DNA of 40,082 nt from Gemmatimonas sp. (GTDB lineage Bacteria > Gemmatimonadota > Gemmatimonadetes > Gemmatimonadales > Gemmatimonadaceae): the NCBI GenBank assembly GCA_011390935.1, contig JAABRL010000003.1, positions 1 through 40,082 on the forward strand. Reading direction: 5' to 3'. The notes beneath the pieces were generated by a model, which was given only the letters and a program-made list of their open reading frames with translations, searched no databases and was not told where the DNA came from. This document shows positions 7,271-14,857 of this stretch, piece by piece. The position numbers and the translations under genes are program-made. Within the stretch, counting starts at the first letter, position 1. Each line of letters starts with the position of its first letter.

Positions 7271-7762
7271 ATGAGCACTGCCACTTCTCCCACGGTCGAT
7301 TCCCGCGCTGGCAAGTATCTCACCTTCTTCCTCAGCAACGAGGAATACGGGTTGGAGATTCTGAAGGTCAGCGAGATCATCGGCATGCAGCCCATCACGC
7401 GCGTTCCGCGTGTTCCCGAGTTCGTTCGCGGCGTCATCAATCTCCGCGGCAAGGTCATTCCGATCACCGATCTCCGTGTGAAGTTCGACATGCCGATCGA
7501 GGAAGGGCGTGATGAGGTCATCATCGTCGTGCAGATGCGTGGGGTGCAGACCGGACTGGTCGTGGATCGTGTGAGTGAAGTCGTCGCCATTGCCGATCAT
7601 GAGGTGGAGGATGCACCGGCGTTCGGCGCCGGCATCCGTACCGAGTTCCTGCTCGGCATCGGCAAGACGGGCGGCCGCGTGAAGTTGCTGGTCGATATCG
7701 ACCGCGTGCTCGAGTCGACCGAAGTGGCCGCGATCGAGCTCGCGCTCGGCTCTGCCAGCTGA
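7271..7762 (+). CDS. cheW: Chemotaxis adaptor CheW
   Basis: CheW links chemoreceptors to the P5 domain of CheA. The 163-residue protein is a single CheW domain: KYLTFFLSNEEYGLEILKVSEIIGMQPITRVPRVPEFVRGVINLRGKVIPITDLR is the canonical N-terminal half, and LVVDRVSEVVAI followed by LLGIGKTGGRVKLLVDIDRVL is the second half. It is about the usual length. It is the first gene behind its own sigma-28-like promoter and precedes cheR by 24 bases. The ATG at 7271 is preceded only by a weak purine stretch (CACAGGCC). Confidence 0.96.
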   Translation: MSTATSPTVDSRAGKYLTFFLSNEEYGLEILKVSEIIGMQPITRVPRVPEFVRGVINLRGKVIPITDLRVKFDMPIEEGRDEVIIVVQMRGVQTGLVVDRVSEVVAIADHEVEDAPAFGAGIRTEFLLGIGKTGGRVKLLVDIDRVLESTEVAAIELALGSAS

Positions 7763-7786
7763 TCATCCCCTGACCGAGTCGTTGAT

Positions 7787-8623
7787 ATGGGCACAACGCT
7801 GACCGCCAGCGTGCTGGGGGAAGCGACGCTCACCTCCACGCACTTCGAACGGATCGTGGCCATGCTGCACGCGCATGCGGGCATTCGCATGCGCGCCGGC
7901 AAGGAGGGACTCGTGCGTGCGCGCCTGGCGAAGCGACTGCGTGCGCTCGGGCTCTCCGACTACGATGCCTACCTCGACATCGTGGAGCGCGACCCGGCTC
8001 GCCGCGAGTTCACCGAAATGGTGGACGTGCTCACCACGAACAAGACCAGCTTCTTCCGCGAGCAGGCGCATTTCGATTTTCTGCAGGACACGGTGCTGCC
8101 CGCATGCCCGGGGCCGATCCGGCTGTGGAGTGCGGGATGCTCGTCGGGCGAGGAACCCTACACCCTCGCGATGCTGATGCACGAAACACTGCCCGATGCG
8201 GCGGTGCGGTCGGCGCGCATTCTCGCCACCGACATCAGTCATCGCGTGTTGGCCACCGCGAAGGCGGGCACGTACCCCGCCGACGCGCTGTCCGAAGCGC
8301 CGCGCGGTTGGGTGCAGAAGTATTGGCGTCCCACACGCGAAGCCACTGGTGCGCCGCGGCTCGAGGCGCTGCCCTCGCTGCGCGGCCTGATCCAGTTCGG
8401 CAAGCTCAACCTGATGGAGCGGTGGCCGATGCGCGGGCCGTTCGACGCGATTCTCTGCCGCAATGTCATGATCTACTTCGACAAGGCCACGCAGCAGGAG
8501 CTCGTGGAGCGCTACTACGCGCTGCTTCGTCCGGGTGGATACCTGTTTGTCGGACATTCCGAAAGCCTCACCGGGCTTTCTCATCGCTTCACGTACGTCC
8601 AGCCGGCCGTCTATGTCCGCTAG
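7787..8623 (+). CDS. cheR: Chemoreceptor glutamate methyltransferase CheR
   Basis: CheR methylates glutamates of chemoreceptors with S-adenosylmethionine for adaptation. The 278-residue protein has the helical N-terminal CheR domain (FERIVAMLHAHAGIRM through TTNKTSFFRE) and the methyltransferase domain with the SAM loop LWSAGCSSGEEPYTLAMLM, ATDIS, and FDAILCRNVMIYFD. The length is normal and no C-terminal receptor-binding pentapeptide domain or TPR extension is seen. The end overlaps cheD by 11 bases. Confidence 0.95.
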   Translation: MGTTLTASVLGEATLTSTHFERIVAMLHAHAGIRMRAGKEGLVRARLAKRLRALGLSDYDAYLDIVERDPARREFTEMVDVLTTNKTSFFREQAHFDFLQDTVLPACPGPIRLWSAGCSSGEEPYTLAMLMHETLPDAAVRSARILATDISHRVLATAKAGTYPADALSEAPRGWVQKYWRPTREATGAPRLEALPSLRGLIQFGKLNLMERWPMRGPFDAILCRNVMIYFDKATQQELVERYYALLRPGGYLFVGHSESLTGLSHRFTYVQPAVYVR

Positions 8624-9155
8624 TTCGCTGTCGGCCGTCGCTTCGCTCGCCCAGGCGAGGGGGCGCGGAGGAGATCGCATCGTCGGCGTCGCCGATGTGC
8701 AGGTCTCGAATGATGCTGCAGAGCGCCTCATCACCTACGCGCTCGGAAGCTGTCTCGGCATTGCCGTGCACGATCCCGTCGCGAGTGTGGGCGGATTGCT
8801 GCACGTGATGCTGCCGACGGGTTCGATCGATCCGGCGAAGATGCAGGCCAAGCCCGCCATGTTCGTCGATTCCGGGCTGCCACTCCTGTTCAAGGAGTGC
8901 TACCGACTCGGCGCGAAGAAGGAGCGCATGATCGTGAAGGTAGCCGGCGGCGCGCATGCCGGCGCCAGTGAGTCCGAGGACCGATTCCAGATCGGCAAGC
9001 GCAACGTGCTCGCGCTGCGCAAGCTGCTCTGGAAGAATGGTGTGATGGTGCACGCGCAGGAAACGGGCGGCGTCCAGACGTCCCGTACCATGTGGCTCGA
9101 CGTCGCGACCGGAGCGGTGACGCTCAAGGTCAACGGCGTCGAGTCCGAGCTCTGA
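8613..9155 (+). CDS. cheD: Chemoreceptor glutamine deamidase CheD
   Basis: CheD deamidates receptor glutamines and, in Bacillus and Thermotoga, also works with CheC/CheX-family phosphatases. The 180-residue protein has the complete catalytic triad pattern TYALGSCLGIAVHDP...LLHVMLP: T41, C47 and H64, with the same 6- and 17-residue spacing as T. maritima T21, C27 and H44. The ATG at 8613 overlaps the cheR end by 11 bases and is preferred over an upstream ATG inside cheR, which would add a non-family extension. The second cheY begins 11 bases after its stop. Confidence 0.93.
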   Translation: MSASSLSAVASLAQARGRGGDRIVGVADVQVSNDAAERLITYALGSCLGIAVHDPVASVGGLLHVMLPTGSIDPAKMQAKPAMFVDSGLPLLFKECYRLGAKKERMIVKVAGGAHAGASESEDRFQIGKRNVLALRKLLWKNGVMVHAQETGGVQTSRTMWLDVATGAVTLKVNGVESEL

Positions 9156-9166
9156 CCCCCCGAACC

Positions 9167-9595
9167 ATGGCATTCAACGTCCTAGTTGTCGACGATAGCG
9201 CGGTCATGCGCGCGATGATCGTCCGCACGCTCAAGATGAGCGGCGTCCCCATCGCGTCGATCCACGAAGCGGCCAACGGGGAAGAAGGGCTGCACAAGCT
9301 CAATGACGAGTGGATCGACCTGCTGCTGCTCGATGTCAACATGCCCGTGATGAACGGGCAGGAGATGCTGCAGCGCATCCGTGACGATGAACGCACGCGT
9401 GATCTTGCGGTCATCATCGTGTCCACCGAAGGCAGTGAAACACGTCTCGCCGCGCTGCAGGCCCTGGGCGCCGCGATCGTGCACAAGCCATTTCCTCCTG
9501 AGACCCTGCGCGACACCATCCTGCGCGTTACCGGAGTCACCGATGTCGAATACTATGGTTCATTTGCTGCAACAGGCGACAGCCTCGACTTTTGA
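9167..9595 (+). CDS. Second CheY-like response regulator
   Basis: This 142-residue receiver has D9-D10, the phospho-acceptor D56 in LLLLDVNMPVMNG, Ser in place of the usual Thr (IIVSTEG) and Lys in HKPF. Unlike the first CheY it has Ile, not Tyr/Phe, at the switch position (AAIVHKPF) and a roughly 15-residue C-terminal tail. These differences suggest that it does not bind the motor in the same way; it may be a phosphate sink or regulate something else. Its last 53 bases overlap the CheX-type phosphatase gene in another frame, so the two are likely co-translated. Confidence 0.88.
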   Translation: MAFNVLVVDDSAVMRAMIVRTLKMSGVPIASIHEAANGEEGLHKLNDEWIDLLLLDVNMPVMNGQEMLQRIRDDERTRDLAVIIVSTEGSETRLAALQALGAAIVHKPFPPETLRDTILRVTGVTDVEYYGSFAATGDSLDF

Positions 9596-10040
9596 GGAAC
9601 TCGCGTTTCTGTTCCTCGAGACGGAATGCACCGAGGAGCAGGCCGAGGCGCCGCTGGATGCCATCGTGACGGTGAACTTTCACGGTCCGGCGCGCGGTCG
9701 GCTCACGTTGAGTGCGTCGAGCGCGCTGCTGCCGGCGATCGCCGCGAACATGCTGGGCGAAGAACAGTCCCGCTTCGTGCCGCTGCAACGCGACGCCCTC
9801 GGCGAGATGGCCAACGTGGTGTGCGGCAATCTGCTGCCACTCGCAGCAGGTGCCGAGGCCGTGTTTCGCCTCGACGCGCCTCAGTGGATGACCGACGCCG
9901 ATGCAGTCACGCGGACCGGTGACGCGTCTGTCGCATCCGTCATCTTCGGTGTGGAGGACGGGCGAGTGGCCGCGCAGCTGTACGTGTTCGAAGGACACGA
10001 CGCGCTGGTGGGGACGGTGTCGGAGGGGGCGGCGGCGTGA
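9543..10040 (+). CDS. cheX: CheX-type chemotaxis phosphatase (CheC/CheX/FliY family)
   Basis: CheC/CheX/FliY proteins dephosphorylate CheY-P with an E-x-x-N motif. This 165-residue protein has one clear motif, E88 and N91 in ALGEMANVVCGNLLP, as in CheX. The sheet/helix pattern (IVTVNFHGPARGRLTL; SVASVIFGVEDGRVAAQLYVFE) fits the family fold. The start at 9543 lies inside the second cheY (53-base overlap), so the pair is translationally linked and the neighbouring CheY is the obvious substrate. The stop overlaps the cheB GTG start. CheC is the alternative name, but a second E-x-x-N motif is not clear. Confidence 0.78.
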   Translation: MSNTMVHLLQQATASTFEELAFLFLETECTEEQAEAPLDAIVTVNFHGPARGRLTLSASSALLPAIAANMLGEEQSRFVPLQRDALGEMANVVCGNLLPLAAGAEAVFRLDAPQWMTDADAVTRTGDASVASVIFGVEDGRVAAQLYVFEGHDALVGTVSEGAAA

Positions 10041-11119
10041 TCGCGCCGGCGTCCGGCCCTCGCGTCGCGTCGCGACCGATTCGTGTGCTCGTGGTGGACG
10101 ACTCCGCCCTCGTGCGGCGCATCCTCAGCGAGGCGCTTGATCGGCACTCCGATATCGAGGTCGTCGGCACCGCCACCGATCCGTATGTCGCGCGTGAGCG
10201 CATCGTGGCGCTGCGTCCCGATGTGGTCACGCTCGACGTGGAAATGCCGCGCATGGACGGGCTGTCGTTTCTCGCCAAGCTCATGCGACACTTTCCGATC
10301 CCGGTGATCGTGGTCAGCTCGGTTACGCCGCAACAATCCGAGGCTGCGATGCGCGCGCTGGCGCTCGGCGCCGTCGATGTGATCGCCAAGCCCGGCGCCA
10401 TGCAAGCCACCGCCGAGGTGACGGACGAACTCGTGCGCGCCGTGCGCGTGGCGGCGCGGGCCAAGGTGTCGAAGCTGCTCGAACCCATGGACGCCACGCC
10501 GGTGCGCATCCCGACCATTGCGTCGCTCGATTCCACGCACAAGCTCATCGCGATCGGGGCGAGCACGGGCGGCACGCAGGCCATCGAAGCCGTGCTGCGT
10601 CGCTTCCCGGTCGATGCGCCGGCCACCGTGATCGTGCAGCACATGCCGGAGCACTTCACGACCTCATTCGCGAAGCGACTCGACGGCGTGTCGGCCATGA
10701 CGGTGCGCGAGGCGCGCGACGGCGATGTACTCGCGCCCGGATTGGCGCTCGTGGCCCCCGGTGGCAAGCATCTGCTCATTCAAGCCAGCGGCGCCCGATG
10801 GGTCGCGCGCGTGAAAGATGGGCCCAAGGTGCATCACCAGCGCCCTGCGGTGGACGTGACCTTTCAGAGCCTGGCGCGCTGCGCGGGTCGCAACGTGGTG
10901 GCCGCGTTGCTCACCGGCATGGGCGCTGATGGGGCCAAGGGCATGTTGGCGCTGCGTGAGGCTGGTGCGCACACCATTGCGCAGGACGAAGCCACGTCGG
11001 TGGTGTGGGGCATGCCGCGCGAAGCCGTGAAGCTCGACGCGGCGGTCGATGTGCTACCGCTCGGCGAAGTGGCGGAGGGGCTGTTGCATGCCATCGGTCG
11101 TGAGGCGGTACCGGCGTAG
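10037..11119 (+). CDS. cheB: Chemoreceptor methylesterase CheB
   Basis: CheB removes methyl groups from receptors and can deamidate them; phosphorylation by CheA activates it. The 360-residue protein has a receiver domain (D21-D22, phospho-acceptor D67 in TLDVEMPRMDG, Lys in IAKPG), a linker (about 140-165) and the esterase domain with catalytic S176 (IGASTGGTQAI), H202 (VQHMPEHFTTSFAKRL) and D298 (LLTGMGADGAKG). The start is a GTG that overlaps the preceding stop as GTGA. It is the last gene of the cheW unit. Confidence 0.96.
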   Translation: MIAPASGPRVASRPIRVLVVDDSALVRRILSEALDRHSDIEVVGTATDPYVARERIVALRPDVVTLDVEMPRMDGLSFLAKLMRHFPIPVIVVSSVTPQQSEAAMRALALGAVDVIAKPGAMQATAEVTDELVRAVRVAARAKVSKLLEPMDATPVRIPTIASLDSTHKLIAIGASTGGTQAIEAVLRRFPVDAPATVIVQHMPEHFTTSFAKRLDGVSAMTVREARDGDVLAPGLALVAPGGKHLLIQASGARWVARVKDGPKVHHQRPAVDVTFQSLARCAGRNVVAALLTGMGADGAKGMLALREAGAHTIAQDEATSVVWGMPREAVKLDAAVDVLPLGEVAEGLLHAIGREAVPA

Positions 11120-11146
11120 CTTTGCGTGAGTTCGCAACCGCGCGCG

Positions 11147-11905
11147 CTATTCCGCCGCGCTCACGGGCAGGTAGACGCGCGCCATGGTGTAGGGGGCCTC
11201 ACGCACGATCGTGAGCTGTCCGTTCGCGGCCCACACGGCAGCGCGGGCAATGGTGAGCCCCAGGCCCGCACCCCGCACGCCGGCCTTCGTGGTCACGAAC
11301 GGGTCGAAGGCCGCGTCGCTGACCGACGCATCCACGCCGGGGCCCTCGTCGCGCACACTGATCACCGCCCATGTCCCGGCCGCAACCGGCACCCCGCCGT
11401 CGATGATGGGCTCGGTCAACGTACAGGTGCTGGTCAACACGGCAATCTCGGCGTCGCGGGGGGATGCATCCCGGGCATTGGCGATCAACTCCTGCAGCGC
11501 ATCCGCCAGTCCGGCCGCCGACGCCGTGACGCTGGCATGGGACGTCGCGTGGAGGGCGATCGGTCCCCGTCCTGTCGCCGTCGCCTGGGCGACCACGGCC
11601 GCCACAAAGTCATCGAGCAGGGTGGGAGCAAGCGGTGCATTCGTGGCGCGACCGAAGGCGGACGCGCGCTGCATGTAGGTCACGATGGTGTCGGCCGCCT
11701 GCCGAATCTCTTCGAGATCGGCCTTCGCCGGAGACTCGGCCGGCGTGTCCGCCAGCACCAGCTCCGAGTAGGTCCGGATCACCGTGAGGAAGTTGCTGAG
11801 ATCGTGCGAGACGCGGCGCGCAAAGAAGGCAATCGCTTCGGTGCGGCGATGGGCTTCGGCCAGCGACGCCTCAGCGTGGGGCAACTGCTCGGGATCGACG
11901 GACAT
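11147..11905 (-). CDS. Soluble histidine kinase without a sensor domain
   Basis: The 252-residue protein has a HisKA-like dimerisation/phospho-acceptor helix (H34 in RRVSHDLSNFLTVIRTYSELVLAD) and a HATPase domain (N box ELIANARDAS, G1 VRDEGPGV, F box FDPFVTTK, G2 GAGLGLTIARAAV). There are no membrane segments and only about 30 residues before the H box, so any sensing must come from a partner protein. It converges on cheB with a 27-base gap and probably has its own promoter in 11906-12028. No dedicated response regulator is adjacent; the che receivers are nearby candidates. Confidence 0.85.
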   Translation of the reverse strand: MSVDPEQLPHAEASLAEAHRRTEAIAFFARRVSHDLSNFLTVIRTYSELVLADTPAESPAKADLEEIRQAADTIVTYMQRASAFGRATNAPLAPTLLDDFVAAVVAQATATGRGPIALHATSHASVTASAAGLADALQELIANARDASPRDAEIAVLTSTCTLTEPIIDGGVPVAAGTWAVISVRDEGPGVDASVSDAAFDPFVTTKAGVRGAGLGLTIARAAVWAANGQLTIVREAPYTMARVYLPVSAAE

Positions 11906-11967
11906 GGACTCTGGCGCGGGGGGCGGAAGGCACCGATCAGGCGACGCACGCGGACCGGCCGTGCACC

Positions 11968-11984
11968 ATATTCAGGGAATATTC
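11968..11984. promoter_or_regulatory. AT-rich inverted repeat in a divergent promoter region
   Basis: ATATTC (11968-11973) and GAATAT (11977-11982) form a perfect inverted repeat with a 3-base spacer, extended by TC to give the palindrome GAATATTC. It stands out as AT-rich in GC-rich DNA and lies between the divergent histidine kinase (start 11905) and secreted protein (start 12029). It could be an operator or contain a -10 element (CATATT). Confidence 0.4.
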
Positions 11985-12028
11985 ACTCCCACACGGCAAT
12001 CCGCCGCCCCCCTGCCGAGGTTCCCGTC

Positions 12029-12679
12029 ATGCTCCAGCGCCCTGTTTCGCCCGTGGCTCGCCGCGATGCGCACACGTTCGCGGTGTCACGTACTCGCTTC
12101 GCGCTCGTGTTGGGCGCGGCGCTCGTGCTGCCCGCGCTCGTGGAGGCCCAGGCACGGGCGAGCCTGCCGTCCGTCACCGATCAGGTCACCGCGGCCACAC
12201 TCCCGCTGCCCGATGGCATGCGCGCCGGCGCCACCGTGCTTGGCTATCGCACACCCGGCAAGCTCGAGCTCCTGCGTCAGGGCAGCAATGGGATGCGCTG
12301 CCTTGCCGATGACCCCGGCGATGATCGCTTCCATGTGGCGTGCTATCACGATTCGATCGAGCCGTTCATGGCGCGTGGTCGTGAGCTGCGCGCGCAAGGG
12401 GTCGTGGGTGCGCAGGTGGACACGGTGCGCTACGCCGAGGTGACGTCCGGCAAGATTCGCATGCCCGCGACCGCCGCGCTCTATCAGCTCACGGGTCCCA
12501 AGGGCGACTACGATCCCGTCAAGAAAGCCGCGCCGGCGTCGAAGCCGCTGTTCGTGATCTACGTGCCGGGTGCGACGACCGCGTCCACCGGACTGAGCAC
12601 GGTGGCGGCCGTCGGCACCCCGTGGCTCATGTTCCCCGGCACCCCCAAGGCGCACATCATGTTCACGCCGGGCATGTAG
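12029..12679 (+). CDS. Secreted protein of unknown function
   Basis: I do not recognise a family. The 216-residue protein begins with a basic segment followed by a hydrophobic stretch (FALVLGAALVLPALVEAQA, about residues 24-42), a typical Sec signal peptide with cleavage after AQA. The mature part is a mixed alpha/beta domain (TAATLPLPDGMRAGATVLGYR; MRCLADDPGDDRFHVACYHDSIEPFMARGRELRAQG) with two cysteines that could form a disulfide, and a C-terminal segment ending MFTPGM. GAGG at 12017-12020 lies ahead of the ATG. It is followed after 5 bases by the glycosylase gene, so the two may share a transcript. Confidence 0.8.
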   Translation: MLQRPVSPVARRDAHTFAVSRTRFALVLGAALVLPALVEAQARASLPSVTDQVTAATLPLPDGMRAGATVLGYRTPGKLELLRQGSNGMRCLADDPGDDRFHVACYHDSIEPFMARGRELRAQGVVGAQVDTVRYAEVTSGKIRMPATAALYQLTGPKGDYDPVKKAAPASKPLFVIYVPGATTASTGLSTVAAVGTPWLMFPGTPKAHIMFTPGM

Positions 12680-12684
12680 CGCAC

Positions 12685-13344
12685 GTGCCGCGCGCGTCGG
12701 CCGCCTTACAACCGAACACGGCCCCGGAGCCGCTGACCCCCGAACGCATGGCGGTGGCAACGGCTGCGCTCTGTGCAGCCGATCCGAAGCTGGCGCGTGT
12801 CATCGAGGCGGTCGGGCCCTGCACCATGCTCCCCACGCACGACGGATCGCACTGCACGCATCTGGTACGCGCGATCGTGTACCAGCAGCTCTCGGGCTCG
12901 GCCGCCGGCACCATTCATGCCCGGTTGTGCGCACAACTCGGTGGGGTGCCCGATGCGCACGCCATCGCGCGTGTCGATGACGACGCGTTGCGCGCCGTCG
13001 GCTTGTCCACCGCGAAGACACGCGCGGTGCGCGATCTGTCGGAACGCATTCTTGACGGACGTTTGCCGCTCGAGGATATCGACGCGCTCGCCGACGAGGC
13101 CATCATCGACGCGTTGGTACAGGTGCGCGGCATCGGGCCGTGGACGGCGCAGATGTTCCTCATGTTCCGGCTTGGCCGACCCGACGTGCTGCCCGTGCTC
13201 GATCTCGGCGTGCGCAAAGGCGCGCAGGTGATGCACCGCCTGCGTGCACTCCCCGATGCCGCGCGCCTCGAACGTCTCGCACGGCCGTGGCGTCCGTGGC
13301 GGTCGGTGGCAAGCTGGTACTGCTGGCGCGCGCTCGAGCTCTGA
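12685..13344 (+). CDS. DNA-3-methyladenine glycosylase II (AlkA-type, HhH-GPD)
   Basis: The enzyme excises alkylated purines in base excision repair. The 219-residue protein has the HhH-GPD fold: HLVRAIVYQQLSGSAAGTIHARL early, the helix-hairpin-helix ALVQVRGIGPWTAQMFLMF (about 146-164), and the catalytic Asp region PVLDLGVRKG (D173). There is no 4Fe-4S cysteine loop, as expected for AlkA-like members and unlike Nth/MutY. The GTG at 12685 follows the previous stop by 5 bases; the ATG at 12748 is a shorter alternative that keeps the whole domain. The SDR fusion gene begins 49 bases after its stop. Confidence 0.87.
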   Translation: MPRASAALQPNTAPEPLTPERMAVATAALCAADPKLARVIEAVGPCTMLPTHDGSHCTHLVRAIVYQQLSGSAAGTIHARLCAQLGGVPDAHAIARVDDDALRAVGLSTAKTRAVRDLSERILDGRLPLEDIDALADEAIIDALVQVRGIGPWTAQMFLMFRLGRPDVLPVLDLGVRKGAQVMHRLRALPDAARLERLARPWRPWRSVASWYCWRALEL

Positions 13345-13393
13345 TGCACCGCAGCGCACGGAACGTCACCCGTGCGCCACTGGTTCATCTGAC

Positions 13394-14797
13394 GTGAGCA
13401 CTCAGCACTTCACCCGATCCCTGCGCGTCCCCGTTCCGGTGGATGCCCTCTTTGCCTGGCACGAGCGTCCTGGCGCCTTCGAGCGACTCTCGCCGCCGTG
13501 GCAGGACGTGCGTGTGCTCTCCCGCGAGGGGGGGATTCGCGATGGGGCCACCGTGGAACTCGAGGTGCGTACCATGGGAGTACCCACCACGTGGCGCGTG
13601 GTGCACCGCGACTTTGCGCAGAACGCGCGTTTTGTCGACGAAATGCGTGGCGGTCCCTTTGCGCGCTGGGTGCACACCCACGCGTTCGCTGCGGAGGGCG
13701 AGCACGCATCGCGCCTCGATGACAGCATCGAATACGCGCTGCCGCTCGACGGGTTGGGAGACCTCGTGGCTGGTGGGTTCGTGCGTGGCACCCTCGAGCG
13801 CACGTTCCGCTATCGCCATGCGCTGTTAGCGCACGATCTCGCACGTCATGCCGCATTCGCCGATCAGCCGCGCCTGCGCATTGCGGTGACGGGCGCCACC
13901 GGCTTCATCGGACAGCAGCTGTGTGCCTTTCTCACGACCGGTGGTCACTCGGTGGTGCGCATTGGGCGTGGCCGCGTGCGACCTGGCGTGGTGGACCTCA
14001 CGTGGGATCCCAAGCGCGGGGAGCTCGATGCGTCCGCCCTCGAGGGGGTCGATGCTGTCATTCATCTGGCTGGTGCGCCGATCGCCGAACGGTGGACCCC
14101 CGAGCATCGTCGTGCCATTGTGGAAAGTCGCGTGCAAGGGACCACACTCATTGCGCGCACCATCGCCGGTCTGTCGCGGCGGCCTCGCGTGCTGCTCTCG
14201 GGCAGCGCGATCGGTTTCTACGGCGCACAGCGTGGCGACGAGTTGCTCGACGAATCGAGCGCTGCGGGTGATGATTTTCTCGCCGACACTTCGCGTGCGT
14301 GGGAGGCGGCGACGGCCGAGGCCGAGCAGGCGGGCATTCGGGTGGTGCACCTGCGCACCGGGATCGTGGTCGGTGTGCAAGGCGGGGCACTGGGCAAGCA
14401 GTGGCCGCTCTTTCAGGCGGGGCTGGGCGGACCGCTCGGCGGCGGTGAACAGTACATGAGTCCGATCGCGCTCGACGACCAGATCGGGGCGATTCATCAC
14501 TGCCTCATGGACGAGCGCCTGCGGGGCGCCGTGAATCTGGTGGCACCCGGTGCGGTGACCAACGCGCAGTTTGCCACCCAGGTGGGACGGGCAATCGGAC
14601 GCCCAGCCGTGCTACCCGCGCCCGCGTTCGCGGTCGAACTGGTGTTCGGGAAGGAAATGGTGCAGGCCACGGCCATGGCCAGTCAGCGCGTGCGCCCCTC
14701 GGTGCTCGAGGCGCACGGCTTCCGCTGGGCGTGGCCCACGGTGGAACGCATGGTCGCCTTCGAGACGGGGCGCGCGGACTACCCAGCCGTCGGCTGA
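13394..14797 (+). CDS. SRPBCC-SDR fusion (TIGR01777-type epimerase, YfcH-like)
   Basis: The 467-residue protein has two domains. Residues 1-150 look like an SRPBCC ligand-binding domain (FTRSLRVPVPVDALFAWHERPGAFERLSPPW; paired strands; TLERTFRYRHALLAHDL). From about 158 it is a TIGR01777/YfcH NAD(P)-binding SDR: VTGATGFIGQQL, VIHLAGAPIAERW, LLSGSAIGFYG and YMSPIALDDQIGAIHH. No substrate can be assigned; YfcH itself is poorly characterised. The GTG at 13394 opens exactly at the SRPBCC domain. The preceding glycosylase is in the same direction. Confidence 0.85.
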   Translation: MSTQHFTRSLRVPVPVDALFAWHERPGAFERLSPPWQDVRVLSREGGIRDGATVELEVRTMGVPTTWRVVHRDFAQNARFVDEMRGGPFARWVHTHAFAAEGEHASRLDDSIEYALPLDGLGDLVAGGFVRGTLERTFRYRHALLAHDLARHAAFADQPRLRIAVTGATGFIGQQLCAFLTTGGHSVVRIGRGRVRPGVVDLTWDPKRGELDASALEGVDAVIHLAGAPIAERWTPEHRRAIVESRVQGTTLIARTIAGLSRRPRVLLSGSAIGFYGAQRGDELLDESSAAGDDFLADTSRAWEAATAEAEQAGIRVVHLRTGIVVGVQGGALGKQWPLFQAGLGGPLGGGEQYMSPIALDDQIGAIHHCLMDERLRGAVNLVAPGAVTNAQFATQVGRAIGRPAVLPAPAFAVELVFGKEMVQATAMASQRVRPSVLEAHGFRWAWPTVERMVAFETGRADYPAVG

Positions 14798-14846
14798 GCA
14801 CCGCACACGGCGCACGCGAGCGCGCCTGACGGTGCGCCCTCGCCGG

Positions 14847-14852
14847 TACATT
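14847..14852 (+). promoter_or_regulatory. Possible -10 element giving a leaderless nhaP2 transcript
   Basis: TACATT (TAnnnT pattern) ends 5 bases before the ATG at 14858, so transcription could begin at or within a few bases of the start codon. There is no Shine-Dalgarno before this gene, and no convincing -35 box at 16-18 bases. Confidence 0.3.
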
Positions 14853-14857
14853 GCGAC

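Noticed and set aside
6089..7600. 503-residue minus-strand open frame opposite cheA/cheW
   Set aside because: It is the antisense shadow of two clear genes, rich in His/Arg/Gln as expected from the complement of GC-rich codons, with no recognisable domain.
11122..11137. Hairpin TTGCG/CGCAA between cheB and the convergent kinase
   Set aside because: Only five base pairs with a six-base loop and no T-run; too weak to call a terminator.
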